Source: Chrysemys picta bellii (lineage: Eukaryota; Chordata; Testudines; Emydidae). Taken from it: a DNA stretch of 64,000 nt. Each line of letters opens with the position of its first letter. Within the stretch, counting starts at the first letter, position 1. The notes under the pieces are model-generated. The model saw nothing but the letters and a program-made list of their open reading frames with translations. It did not search any database and was not told where the DNA came from. This document shows positions 34,291-48,200 of the stretch, piece by piece. The stretch covers positions 34,583,549-34,647,548 of the forward strand of contig NC_088804.1 of NCBI RefSeq assembly GCF_011386835.1. The letters run 5' to 3'. Both the position numbers and the translations under genes were made by a program.

Positions 34291-37014
34291 TAAAGCATGT
34301 GCTATTCAAAGCACTCACTAAATGGAAGAAAACTTATTAAAATGTGTGTGGGTGTGGGGGAAGCTATCTGAAAATATGGTGAAAATGTCCTGTGGATACC
34401 AGACATGGACAAAATCATCAAAGGTTCATACTATTAAGGTCAGGTATTGTGGTTCTGTGGGGGCTCTAGCATAAACCCAAATACATGGTCTGGGTAGCCA
34501 GGTAAACCTCCAAACATCTCAGTACTGGATCATGTTTTGGGGGATGTGGGGAATATTGTTTGTGTAGGGTTTTTTTGGATGAGGTGGGTGGGGCAGAGTT
34601 GCTTGAGATGGGGTTGAAATAACACGAGTTCTAGTTTCTATCATCCAGGAACTGAAAATCATCCAATGACTGAATCTCATAGTATTTCTGTCTAGCAGCA
34701 GGATAGAGAAAAGACCTATTAGGTATAATGTTGAGTCCGTGTCCCTGCAAGTACAGGATGAGGAGAGAATGCATCAGCTGTTAAGAGATTAAAACTTGAT
34801 TAGAAAATATTTAAAATGATCAAACACATAAATAGCTGAATACACATTACAAATACTTACACCATGACAGTACCTGTACATTAAAAAATGACATTATAAC
34901 CATGAATACCAAAAGAAAAAAATGTCTGAACCAAAAATAGTCTGTGGTAGAAAATACAAATGAGGGGTAAGAACATACAGAAGTTCATCACTTTAATCAA
35001 TTCAAAAAGATCCATCAGTCTTATTGCTACCCAGTTAATGGGCTGGATCATATTATTTTCATACTGATGGCGTCCGGTGATATGTTCAATATAGATGTTA
35101 CTCGACCAATGGATGGTGTCTGAAACTGTTGCCCACAACAAAACCATCAACCACCCAATCCTCTTGGTATAGTGTTAGTGCACCCTACAGGCTTGGAACA
35201 CAGTCCCATTGTTGGGATCCCAGGCACCCAGTGCTCCAGCAATCAGTGTGTGAATGGTAGCAGAGTATCCCTGTTCTCTCAAGGCATGAGGAGGGAGGCC
35301 AGTTTCCATTTCTGAGCTTCAAAAGGCAGGGATCCGGTTCTCCATAAGGCAGATCCCTGTTTCCAAGGAATTCTTATCTGTCTCTTGGGAAAAGCCCACT
35401 CCCTGTTTTTACTCTTTCTCTAGGGTCAGGTCACATCTGGCTCTGTTCCTTTGTCAGCCTTCAGATAATTTACTATCTCCATCACCTCTTCCAGCATGAT
35501 GTGTATTATCCTCCCCTGGGACATTTTCATGTCTGGAGTTAACTCCCCCAGCCTTTCTTGTGAATACTGAGGCAGATGATTAACTGTAGCCAGATCTCCC
35601 TCTTTTTGACAGTAAATTATCCCTTGCCATCTCTCCCTGCCTTGTCTTGGTTTTAACGAACAATCTCATGAGATGTCTGACTCCTTGCTTTTGTGAGGGA
35701 ACCATTTAAAACAAAAGCCACACATACATAAAACATGAACAGCACACGCTCACAGACAGTCATTGACACATACTGACAGCAGCACAGAGATAGACACTTC
35801 TGCAGAGACACACACTGACGCAAAGCAACACACAGACACATTTACTCAGTCACGCAGACGTACACACACACCATCACAGAGACAGCCGGATGGGTAAATC
35901 TGCACTGGGGCTGGCAGGTGACTGAAAATGCAGCGGAATGTTTGGGGAAGGCAGTCACAGTGGCAACAACTAACTTCCACCAAGACTTCAAATGTGCCAT
36001 CTCCCTGGGCCCAGTTTTTCCTGTGACCTTTTTTTAACCCGTTGGGACTAATGCATGGCCCTATGTATTTTTATATTCTAAATCAGTGTGAAGACAGAGT
36101 AACCATCTCTACTGAAGCCACTCCCTTTTCCCAGGCAACACATGACTTCTGGACTTCGCATTCCAAAACTATAGGAAACAGTCTCTCTGTGAGCAACCCA
36201 TATCTTCTTTTCTGCCCCTAAGAATATGGAAATATTAGCTGCTGGGCCCACTGTTCATTCCATAACTCTCATTTGGATATTCATTTGCAGGTGCTAAAAT
36301 CCATCAACTGTAGAGCCTATTCTTTTGACCTTAAAATGGCTTGTCGGCATCCTGTATGCTTTAGGAAATGGATTACTGTCATATCTCTGATACTGCAAGG
36401 GATTGTTCCGGAACTCCAGTTACACAGCCCCATACTCATCAGGCAAGCTTCTTCCTGCATATCCATTATCCTCCTGGTCTGGGACACTAAGAAACACTAT
36501 AGTGTTTCAGCCTTGGTTACAAGTTAACTGAAGCTGCCACACAAAGTAAGCTGGCTTTCCAGCTGAATTCCTTTGTCTCTGGTTCACAGGGATCCAATGT
36601 AGTTTTAATCAAAACAAAACGTGAAGGGGAGCCTTACTTTAAACTAACTGTTTACTCTTTCAGTCTGTAATCTCCTAGTTCTCTGCGCATTGGGTGATTT
36701 ATTTCTACCTGCAGTTAGTCTTTTTTCTATACCCTTGCTGTCATTTGCACGATGTTGTTTTCCTCTGAGTGTCTGTATTTCTTGTTGTCATCCCAAAGTC
36801 TTTGGCAAATGTTATATTTATTTTAAAACCAATCCCATTTCCCCTACTCATCCTTTCTTTCCAGTACTTTGATTCCATGGACCACCCAACCCTTCCTGTT
36901 CTCTTGTTAAAACTGGGGTCATGGTTTGGAACATTTCTGGTTTCGCTTTAGTCCCGGCTGCAGAACTAACTAGAGCCAAATCCTGATATCCATGGTCTGA
37001 AGCAAGTCTAAGAC
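34291..37014. other. Non-coding stretch with CA-rich tract and one odd frame
   Basis: It contains a degenerate CA-rich simple-sequence zone (about 35715-35890) and a hydrophobic minus-strand frame (34881-35174). No gene recognised. Confidence 0.35.
35715..35890. repeat. Degenerate CA-rich simple sequence
   Basis: Repeated ACACA, CACAGA and GACACA words over about 175 bp, with no exact period. It is probably an old decayed microsatellite. Confidence 0.6.
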
Positions 37015-37260
37015 CTAGGCCACATCTACACTATAGAGCCTATGCCAGTATAGCTATCTTGGTGTCCCTAGGCCAGCATACCCTCCATGCAGGTACAGTG
37101 TATGCTGATAAAAGTGCTTCTGTTGGCATGTAATATGACCTCCCGAACCATATGGGCTAAACTGACAGAAGCACTCTTCTGTTGGCATAGCTGCATCTAT
37201 CCCGGGTGTTTAGTCGACAGAGCTATGTCGGCTGGGGGCAGGGGGGAGTGATTTAACTTT
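37015..37260. mobile_element. MITE-like element with 'catctacact' terminus
   Basis: It starts GGCCACATCTACACTATAGA and has mirrored inner words, GTATGCTGATAAAAGTGCTT and CTGTTGGCATG against GACAGAAGCACTCTTCTGTT. Right end approximate. Confidence 0.6.
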
Positions 37261-37277
37261 GTATCATAGCCCAGCCA

Positions 37278-37530
37278 GGCCCTTGTCTACACAGGGGTTT
37301 TCAGCCATCAGTGTAGTTACACTGATACAGCTTTGCTGGTGCAAACCCCTAATGTGGATGTGCTGCACCAATGTAACTGGTGCAATTCAAACCCCTAGTA
37401 TCGACCTACTGCATCCATGTAAATTGGTGTAAACCCCCAATGTGGATGTGCTGACCTAATGTAAACCATGATTTGCACTGGTGCAGCTAACCCATCAGGT
37501 AAACTAGCTTACAAGTCACGGGTTGCACTG
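37278..37530. mobile_element. MITE-like element with three internal tandem units
   Basis: It begins CCCTTGTCTACACAGGGGTT. Three related units (37338-37378, 37379-37425, 37426-37479) share GGTGYAAACCCC and GGATGTGCTG-type words. Non-coding; the right edge is not sharp. Confidence 0.55.
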
Positions 37531-38320
37531 GTGCAATGGTTGTTATACATCACGGTACAGGCAAGGTCTTAATAAAGGCTTCAGGAGCTGATTCTAAGAC
37601 AGGGTCCCTCTTGTTTCTGATCTCTTCTACTCTCTTGTTCTTTTTTGCATTTGTATCTCAAGTCTTGCCTCAGTTCCACTAAAAATCCCAGTGAAGTGTT
37701 ATACTCCCTTTCTGCCTTCTTTTTCTGTTTTGCAAGGAGCAAGCCATCGGCCAGGTCTGCACACCAAAAACCAAATTCATTCATCATAAAAATGTCCAAA
37801 TTTCACATAATGTAATCCTGTTGTAAACCCGAAACACGCTCCTGTGGTAAGCTACAGCCCTTTGTGCTGCCAGAACTGGATATATTTTCTTTCTTTTTTG
37901 GGGGGGAGGGTGGGTAAAATTGATTAGTGTGTTTCTTCCATTTATGTGGCCCAGACTATCCATGTGGGTAAAATATCCCGTTGTAACTAGTCTGTTCTTT
38001 TCATAGACTGTTTGGATTTGTCATCTCTTTGTCCTGTTGCACGTCTGATGAGGAAAGCCTTAAGCAAACTGCTACTACCATCATCTTACTTCCCACATTC
38101 CCTTGAACTGTAAGTCTGCAAGGAAGGTGTTGCCTTCCAAGAAATCAGCAGGCTAAGCTGAGGAACAGATGGAAACAATCAATACACTTATTTATGCAAT
38201 TACCAAAACAAACCAAAAAAGCAAATGTCTTCAGTGATATCTGTGTATATAAAAATTATTAAAGATAAAAATATGTATGATGCCTCCTCTCTCATCCTTT
38301 GCATGTTACTTGTCTTTTTA
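37531..38320. other. Non-coding stretch, nothing recognised
   Basis: No domain-bearing frame. There is a G run at 37902-37907. Confidence 0.4.
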
Positions 38321-38593
38321 GGGTATGTCTACACAGCAAAACCTTTGCTCAGTACCTGACCTAGCTTGACTCTAGCAAGGGTGGATAACAACAGCAGTGA
38401 CGTCAGTGGAGTGTGGGTTTCAGCATGAGTAGTACAATGGCGTGTGATCCTGGGTACATACTTGCTTTGTTAGTGTACTCTAAAGCCTGCACTGTGTTGC
38501 ATTCACTGACACTGTTATTATTACCTGCACTAGTTGGACTCAAACTAGGTCAGATAGGCTAGTCCATGCACAGCTTTTGCTGTGTACACATAC
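38321..38593. mobile_element. MITE with TATGTCTACAC termini
   Basis: GGTATGTCTACACAGCAAAA on the left and CTTTTGCTGTGTACACATAC on the right are inverted repeats of about 20 bp. The interior has mirrored words (CTGACCTAGCTTGACTC against ACTCAAACTAGGTCAG). Target duplication not clear. Confidence 0.85.
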
Positions 38594-38602
38594 GACGGTT
38601 AA

Positions 38603-38690
38603 CTCTTTGGGCCTGGGACTCTATCTGTATAGCATAAATACAGTGCTTAGTACAAGGCCCCGATCAGTGCATAATGCATCCTGCCATAGG
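38603..38690 (+). repeat. Old SINE/LINE tail-like repeat
   Basis: CTCTTTGGGCCTGGGACTCT, then ATACAGTGCTTAGTACAAGG, then CCCCGATCAGTGC matches the widespread tail motif 'agggactgtc... cagcgcctagcaca'. Diverged. Confidence 0.5.
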
Positions 38691-39189
38691 ACAGGAGTCT
38701 ACACAGTCTTTTCTAACTCTGACCCATGTCATGTGACTGAGGAGAGGAAGTGAATTTCTGACTCACTTCTGTGCATCACACTTTTTATTACAGGTGCGAA
38801 TAGCTACATAATATAGATATTTAATAAATATAATTAATAATCAGTGGTGTCATTCTATCCTCTCTTCTGTGGCACCCCATCGCCACGCTATCTGAGATTA
38901 ATAGCGCCACTATCTCCACCTTCTTCTTCCCCTTTTCCCAGTCTGTTTTTCTCCTGATCTTTTATAAAAAGTCTGGATCCTTCAGCATTTCCCCCTCATG
39001 GAATCTCACTTTCCCACCGTGTCAGTTCAGCCTGTGAAGATGAAATTCTCCCCCTTGTGCTATTCCTCTTTTTCTATTGTTGGACCTCTTCTGTTTTAGT
39101 GACATTTCAGACATTTCTCCTGCTGAGCTGGGCTTATAGCTCTGTCTCACAAGTATGTTCTCTTGGCATTCTTATTTGTATATATTATT
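38691..39189. other. Non-coding stretch, nothing recognised
   Basis: T/C-rich patches only. Confidence 0.35.
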
Positions 39190-39320
39190 AGTATCACAGT
39201 AGTTCCTAGGCACAATCAAACATCAGGCCCCATGGTGGTAGGTGCTATACAGGCATGTAAAAAGGCAGTCCATGCCCCAGAAAGCTCATGATCTACATGA
39301 CAGACAAGATGTGACAGGTG
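39190..39320. repeat. Old interspersed repeat fragment
   Basis: TAGTTCCTAGGCACAATCAA, CAGGCCCCATGGTGGTAGGT and GCAGTCCATGCCCCAGAAAG follow the order of an ancient amniote repeat ('cagtagcacctag... gcagtccctgcccc'). Confidence 0.6.
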
Positions 39321-41690
39321 GATGAAAAAGACAGAGTGGGGGTGGGGTAGAAGGGTGAGATAACAATAACATGAACAAAGTTTAGCAGAAAAGCAGAAGT
39401 TGCAGCATGTCACTTGCCTAACCAATGCCAGGCAGGAGTGATTTGCAGGCACTATAGCAGAGGTAAGTACTCATGAGGGATTTAAAGGAGGATAAGGTGG
39501 CAGCTTTATGAATTTTGTTGGGGTGGGGTCTTTTCCCAGGCACTTGGGATGATGGGGGAGTAGGGTGGAGGGAGAAGTGGACCATCAAGGCCGTAGATAG
39601 AAAGAAAATCCTGTTTGTATTGAATCAAGCAGTTGAGAGTATGGATCCTGTGTGCAGGGAAACAAAGATGGGTTTGTAACTCAAGCATATACTGACTCTG
39701 AGTAGTTGGAACTGGACTGCAACTGGCTGTTTAGCACTATCTGTACTAGCCAGGAAAGTGGAGACCACAGAGACCAAATACACAAAACAAACAAATAGCA
39801 TTTTGGAAGCTAAGAGCAGGAGAATCATACTCATCAGCGATGGGAAATAATCTGTTTTAGTTCATCTAGTCCTGCTGCCTCCATGCTGTGATTTACCTGT
39901 GGCAGAATTAAATATTTTGAGAACCAAACAGTAAGTGATTAGAGTTGGGAAAGGGAGGTGATTCTACAAGAGCGTTTTACTTTTATGCAGTTGTCTGCAG
40001 TCAGAGAACCCCAGATCTAGTCCATCTCCCCAAGGCAGTGCAGGATTGTGCCCTACAGGACATTTTTCCAGGACTAGCTGGTCAAGTTTCAAATGTCCCA
40101 AACAATGTAGTTTCCACCTCTCTCCCCTGGGTAGCTGATTCTGTTTCAAGTTAAATTCTGAACCCTGATCTTGATAAGGTTTGTTGGCACTCTGGGATTA
40201 TGATGACTGTGATTTTAAACAAACTTTGACCCTCAGGACCCTTAAAATCTCCGGTAACAGTGCACTGTTGGATGCTTCATGAATTCAGTGGAATCTCTGA
40301 AATGGGGGAATTCATCAAACAAATAATTTCAAAACATTTAAAACAGTACAGCATTGTTGTGACAATGAATTGACTCTAGCAGGGATTTGCTCTGAGTCAA
40401 AAAGGGCAGTTGACAAGCATTGACTAATGAAATAATTAAGCCACACAGGACCCTTGTAAGGGAGGTAAGAAGTTCTGTTATCCCCATCTAACAGGTGGGG
40501 AAACTGAGGCAGAACAGAAGCAATTTGGTTAAAGGATCAGCTATTACAGGGAGCTGTGCTGTGCAGAACCTAGATGGACAGACCAAATCACAATTTGGGA
40601 ATTCCTGGTGCTCAGTCCTTTGCTCAAAAAACCAGCTCACATCCCTGCAAAGACAGCTCTGGGCTCTGGCCAGCCAGCCTCTATCTGCCTTTTATGGCTA
40701 ACACAAACTGGTTGACTTTGACAACAGACATTTCCAGGCTCTAGATAGTAAGAGTGGATTTCCCCCACCCGCTTGAGCTGACTGTGGCTAAGAGTTTGTC
40801 AGAATATCAGTTAACACTGTAGCTCCTGTAAAATTAATTAGGATGGACTGAACAAATGAGCAATGTTTTAATCTCTTTTTTGTCACCTATGCAAGTGCAT
40901 TGCAAACCCAACTGGGGTAAAACCCTTCTTGAGGCATGTGCATTTTTATATCTTGCTTCTGTTATAGTCACTCCTTTCTCCTCCCCCCCCCCGCCTTCCC
41001 CAATTTAATTTGTGATGTGGTGCCATTGCCTGCCCTGAGTTTGCTTTCACAGAAGGTGCCTGAAGGCAGTACTTTCTGCTGTGTAGGTTTTGGCATCTCA
41101 AGTGTTTTTCATGGGTTTTCCAAGCCCCCATTGCTATACAACCTGTGTTATTGGCAGCCAGAAGTGCCCATGGATTTCCTGTCTTTCTTTCCTCTAGAAT
41201 TCACATTGTTTTTATTTTAACACACGGTTATTAATGGGTGCTACCAAGCATAAGAGGCATGTGATGCCAGTGCTTCTGTTTTGGCACTGAGGAGGGACTT
41301 TGTGCAGAACACTTGATGGACTTGAACATAGACAGCCAAGAGACTAAGTAGTGGAAGTGCATGAAAAGTGTGTTTAAGATTGGATTCCTAGCCAGAAATA
41401 TGCAAAGGGGGGCGTTTGTGGGTCAGCCTCACTTTGTCGGCTTAGAGCTGAGAAGATGAACTTCTCCGTTAACAATACACATCACAACTGAATTAGCCTG
41501 AAGGGGAAAAAATAGCTTCTGTATCTGCAAAAGAGGAATGTATTTAGGCCATCTTAATTAGGCTGGATGGGGTGGGGCTATCCTTGTTTTCATGGCCATT
41601 GCTTCTTTCATTAAGCAATTTTTTTTTTTAATTTTAAAGTCAATTTTAGTGATTTCTGAAATGCAGGTTTGACAGCACTGGAAACCGGCA
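39321..41690. other. Non-coding stretch with MIR-like fragment near 40470
   Basis: At about 40470-40545, TTATCCCCATCTAACAGGTG followed by GGGAAACTGAGGCAGAACAG is a MIR/L2-type remnant. A C run lies at 40983-40992. No gene recognised. Confidence 0.4.
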
Positions 41691-41691
41691 A

Positions 41692-42115
41692 TGTGGTCTA
41701 GTAGACAGGATATTGAACCAGGAGACCTGAGTTCTATTCCTGTTTCTGGCACTGACCTACTGTGTGACCTTGGATAAGCTGACTTGGGCTCAGGTTGCGG
41801 GGCTTTTTAATTGTAGTGTAGATGTCTGGGCTTGGACTGGAGCCTGGGCAGTAGGACCCTACAAGGAGGGTCCCACAGCTTGGGCTGCAGCCCACGCCGG
41901 AACATCTACACTGCAATTAAACAGCCCCACAGCCTGAGCCCCAAGAGTTCAAGTCAGCTGGCACGGGTCAGCTGCGGGAGTCTAATTGCAGCATAGACAT
42001 ACCCTCTGCCTCCTCTGAGCTTTGTCTGTCTAGTCTGTTTAGATTGCGAGCACTTACTGCAGGGGCTGTCTCTTACTTTGTGCCTGAACAGCCTCTAAGC
42101 ATAGGGTGAGCGGAA
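41692..42115 (+). repeat. MIR-like SINE split by a MITE
   Basis: The head TGTGGTCTAGTAGACAGG, B-box-like GAGTTCTATTCCTG and core TGTGTGACCTTGGATAAGC occupy 41692-41780. The old tail (TTAGATTGCGAGCAC, then AGGGGCTGTCTCTTAC) resumes after 42004. The MITE at 41781-42004 sits between. Confidence 0.7.
41781..42004. mobile_element. MITE inserted in MIR
   Basis: The arms TTTTTAATTGTAGTGTAGAT and ATCTACACTGCAATTAAACA mirror each other, as do GGACCCTACAAGGAGGGTCC and GCTTGGGCTGCAGCCCACGC around the centre. The outer ends are GACTTGGGCTC and TAGACATACCC. Non-coding. Confidence 0.85.
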
Positions 42116-42173
42116 GCAAGGGGGAGCTCACCTCATCGCTTCTCAGCTCTCTATGAGCTGAGGGGTGAAAACA

Positions 42174-42200
42174 TTCTCTCTCTCTCTCTCTCTCTCTCTC
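42174..42200. repeat. (CT)n microsatellite
   Basis: About 13 uninterrupted CT dinucleotides. Confidence 0.95.
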
Positions 42201-43030
42201 AAAGTAGGTTGGTTTAAAGAGAGGGAAGAAGGTCTGGAGAGTTGCTCTTTTTTCCAGAGTGGCTTTCTCAAGCCTATTGTTAACAGCCATTTGACAGCTG
42301 CTTCTGAGGCTGTATGGCTGCTGGAAAAAAATGGGGCTTAGGAGGGGTTATTTATTATTTAAGCATCCGTCTACCCCTCTATGTCGCTGAGATATTTTTA
42401 GAATGCTGATCACCGTAGTATCTAGGCGCCATCTTGTTGGGGTCTGGACTCAACGCTCCGCCAGCTGACATGTCTTGTACTTTGGGTGATGTTTCAGTTC
42501 CCAGAACTTTCCTGAGAGCGGAGGAAGAACACCACTAAGCAGACTCACTATGGCAATGACCGCAACCAGCCTATTACGGGCTTCCTGTACTATTTTCTGT
42601 GCTGGTTGCAACACAAGGTGACACAAAAGCCAGAAACCTCAAAATTCACCCCGTGCTGCTCCAGCTTTGTTCTTGCCCATTCATAGCGGGGGCAAAGTAT
42701 CTATCTCAAGTTCTGATCTCCCAGGGCCTTGACGGGGGTGTTGCGCTCGTGCTGTTTGAAAGGGTAATTTAAGGGGTGGGGGGAAAGGAATGGACAGACT
42801 TACTTTTGTCCAGTATGTTACCTGACACAGACAGAGGCAAGCCCTCCTCAAGAGAGGGGGCCAGGGTCTCCCACAAAGGGCCAGCAAACTTGTCCCAAAG
42901 GGGGAGACCCAGCAGGGCTCATGTTGCAAGGCAGTGCCAGTGGCTGAAAGGTGGCTATACAGATGGCCTGGCATGAGGGGGAGGGGGATTGTTAGGCCTA
43001 CTCTGGCGGCACAGCCCCCCAGCTTCATGC
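42201..43030. other. Non-coding stretch before the C-rich array
   Basis: Mixed sequence. The minus-strand open frame running from 43457 down to 42681 is mostly translation of the G-rich complement of the array and has no domain. Confidence 0.4.
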
Positions 43031-44030
43031 TAACCTCCCCCCTCCTCCCTGCCTCTTCTGGGACAAACCCTCCCTTACTTCCTGCTCCTCTAATGCCACC
43101 TCTTCCTCCAACTCCTCCCGACCCCAATCCCCATCCCGCTCTCCCTCTGTGCTCCCCCCTGCCCCACTCCTCCCTCCCCTGATCCCCCATCCCTCTCACC
43201 CCTGCCCCAACCCCTCCCTCCACCCCACCCTGATCCCCCTGCCCCCACCCCAACCCCTCCATCCCTCTCACTGTAGCCCCAATCCCTTCCTCCCCCACTC
43301 TGATCCCCCTGCCCCACCCCGATCCTCCATCCCTCTCACCCCTGCCCCAACACCTCCCTCCGCCCCACCCCAATCCCCCTGCCTCCACCCCAACCCCTCC
43401 ATCCCTCTCACCCCAGCCCCAATCCCTCCCTCCCCCACTCTGATCCCCCTGCCCCACCCTGATGCCCCATCCCTCTCACCCCTGCCCCAACCCCTCCTTC
43501 CGCCCCACCCTGATCCCCCCCACCCCTCTCACCATAGCCCCAATCCCTCCCTCCCCCACTCTGATCCCCCTGCCCCACCCTGATGCCCCATCCCTCTCAC
43601 CCCTGCCCCAACCCCTCCTTCCGCCCCACCCCTGATTCCCCCCCCCACCCCTCCATCCCTACTCACCGTAGCCCCAATCCCTTCCTCCCCCACTCTGATC
43701 CCCCTGCCCCACCTCCGATCCCCCATCCCTCTCACCCCTGCCCCAACACCTCCCTCCACCCCACCCTCCTGCCCCCACCCTCTCCCTGTGCTCCCCCCTG
43801 CCTCCCTCCCCTGATCCCCATCCCTCACCCCTGCCCAACCCCTCCCTCTCCCACTCTGATCCCCCTGCCCCACCCCGATCCTCCATCCTCTCACCCCACC
43901 CCCTCCTTCACCCAGCCCAATCCCCCATCCCTTACCCCTGCTTCCTCCCCCACTCCAATCCCCCTGCCCCCACCCCTCTCTCCCTCTGTGCTCCCCCCTG
44001 CCCCAAACCGTCCCTCCCCCGCCCCCTCTC
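43031..44030. repeat. C-rich imperfect tandem array (unit about 60; higher order about 121-161 bp)
   Basis: The plus strand is almost all C and T with some A. It is built from words such as CTGATCCCCCTGCCCCACCC, CATCCCTCTCACCCCTGCCC and CAACCCCTCC. The anchor ACTCTGAT recurs at 43297, 43437, 43558, 43692 and 43853. The minus strand is therefore G-rich with many GGGG runs. Long Pro/Ser/His or Gly/Arg frames here are artefacts. It abuts the CMIP CpG island. Confidence 0.9.
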
Positions 44031-45249
<1,219 letters not shown>

Positions 45250-48200
45250 TGAATGTAATGCCTTGCTCTGTTTGCTCTGTAACACAAGACAGCCCTGTTG
45301 TCAGATTAATGTGGACTATGCCTCTTCGGCAACGCAGGCAGCTCAATTTTATGTCCACCTACAGTCTACTAGAAAATCAATTGTTGTTAAGTTACATCTC
45401 GGGGATGGTTAGGAAATCTACAAAAACCTGCCTACTATAGAGGCTTGGTGATAGCTATGTTAGGCTTTTAAAATTAATTGCCTGAATGTGTGTAATGTAT
45501 AACCAGAATTGTATATTGCTTTCAAAAATGCCAGGCAAGTCTGAATCTTCCTATGTTGGAAGAAAGGTTCAACCACAGGTCTACCTTATTTATTTATATA
45601 TTTTAACCCCCAGTTGCCTACATTCATAATTTTGTTCTGTGATAACGTGGGGGGGGGGGGGAACTTGACTAAAGCAAATCTCATTGAACTAAAAAAGTAA
45701 AAAAGAAAGTAAGTACGCATAGTAACCGATGGAAAACAAATATTCTCTTTGCACAGGACTAGAAAATGAAAAATTAAAGAATCTGTTCTTCCCTAGCCCT
45801 CTGTGTGTGATTGTGTGTATGTTGTAATGGTACGCGTGTGCACATGTGTGAATGAACCCCAATGTCCAAAACCCTATTGTTGGGATTTTTTTTTTTTTGC
45901 AAGCTATAAATAGTGTTTGCTAACTTGTAAATATTATTGTGTTTTAAAATCAAATCTCGTTTTTATTCTCTGTGTGATATTTTTATGGTTTTGTCCCCTG
46001 GGAATGTGACAGTGATGTGAAATTAGGATATTTTAACAATATCTAAACTAAAATCTGCCGATGACATTTGAAGTATTGGCAAGGTTGGAGGTAGGGAGGA
46101 GGGAGACAGGATGCTTTTAATTTTGAAACCAGATACTTTTCGTATGGACCCCTGAATATGCTGTCTTGGTCTAGGCCTTGTTGTTGGTTCTGATTTTGGT
46201 GGTCACTTATCCTATCCTATCCAGACACTGACAAAGTGGAATGAAATATGGTAGTCTCCTTTATGGTTTTCTCTCCCTCATTGAGGACAATGTAGAAAAC
46301 CAAGTTATAAGCAAATATTACCAACACAAAAGGTACATATAGCAATATATACTCTCCTTAAAATATGGAGAGTGTGTGTGTGTGTGTATACATATTACAA
46401 AAAATTACACATATATAAAACATGTGGTATCTATACATTTAAAGGATCCAATGGGATTTGGTGGCAGCAGTATGAACCAATGAAATTTAATGAGTTTACA
46501 CACATTTACAGTCATATAAGACTTTAGGTAGATAGTAGTTTAATTCTGGCTTTTTGATTTTTGTGTAAATACCTTCTTTTTCTCAGTGGATCTTCTGTAG
46601 AATAGAACTGGTACATTGGTTTAACTCTGTCCTTCCGATAGGAAACTCTCAATGTGGGACTGTGAATTAGCCTTTATATGGGTGTCCATCAGTGGTCTAT
46701 TTGGATGAGTTTCCTTCAGTCAGTGGTGTATTTGAAGGTTTATTTCAAACATGGATGTAACTTTATATGAGGTCAGCACACATGTAAATGTTCAAGGTTT
46801 CTTTAACACAGTATTCTGACACACACAGTATCTCAAGCAGGATCATCAACAGGAGTTAGCTGTACGTAGACCATCTGCCCACCCTGAAGGGCCTGATGTC
46901 GTTCTTTTTCATACCTAATATGCTGCCACCATGCCATCTTCTGTTGTTCTATTGAGTTATCCAGGATGTTCACATGCCCAGAAGAATATTAACCTCTCCC
47001 TGAAAACTGAGCTACTGGTAGGAAAGAAGCAATAGGCAATGAAGCATCAAAGGAAACATGAGTATAGAACAAGTTTGGGTTCTGCTTCATTCTGTGAAGA
47101 TACTCTGAGGGGCAGAGTGGAAGTTGAATACTAATGGCGAAAGGCATTTTCTTTGCAGTGGCCATACTATCTGAAAAGGAAAAAAGAGGTGTAATGCCTG
47201 ATATTGATATGGGTAATCATATGTGTGCTTAATATATTTAAAAAAATAGAAAATAAAAATACACCAGAGATTAATTTTTATGTGTGCAAAGAGAGCACAC
47301 TACCTCTTTCTTTCTGGCAAGGTTTTAACTCTATTTCAGACACCAGGATAGTACTTTCTGAAAGAATTTCCCATTCAGTTTATGCTAGTTCTCTAATTAA
47401 TATGTGGTTTTCTCTCATCCTGTCTCCTTAAGATGCATAATTAACAGAAATATACTAAATCACTCTGTCATTCCATGCACCAATGTCTCATGCTGCTGGT
47501 CTCATTGTTTTCTGTGGGAGCTCCATTTTGTTGAGTGGTGCTTATTTGTGCTAGGTCTTGCACCTGAAATGATAATTTCTCAGTGCCAGTTTACTAAGTA
47601 AATACAGTATGTTTAGGGCTAAGTCCTGCTTGCCTTATGTATGCATGCAGATAGCCTCATTGATTTCCAAGGGACTATTCAGCCAAGCAAGGGGAGCAGA
47701 ATATTACCCATAATTATGTACTTGTTGCCTGAATGTGTAGATCTGTATTCAATCATGTTTTTAGACATTTGATCTTGGATATTTAAATTTATTTTTGTAA
47801 AATGCCAGGTGTATACAATTCAAACAGAAATCACTGTTGGTTTCAAGATAAGGTAGAAATGGGAAAACATATTGAGTGCCTAAAATTAGGCACTTAAATC
47901 CATACTTGGGTATCTAAATAGAAGAGGTTTGACTTTTTTTTCAGAGCTATGGAACCATCTGTAGGTTCCACTGAAGGAGGCAGCATTGTGGGCACTCAGC
48001 ACATCTGAAAACAGGCCTACTTTAACACTTGCAGCTTTCCATGTTCAAAGTGCTCTACAAACATTCACTAATTAATCTTCGCATCATCACTGTGCAAATC
48101 CTGTGGCATGATGAGTTTTACCACATCCTACATAAGAGGAATAAAATTGAACCAGGAAATAACCTCACTGTATTTTGTGTTTGAAAGCAAAAGTTGTGGG

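Noticed and set aside
42681..43457. 258-codon minus-strand frame rich in Gly/Arg
   Set aside because: It is translation of the G-rich complement of the tandem array. Low complexity, no start context or domain.
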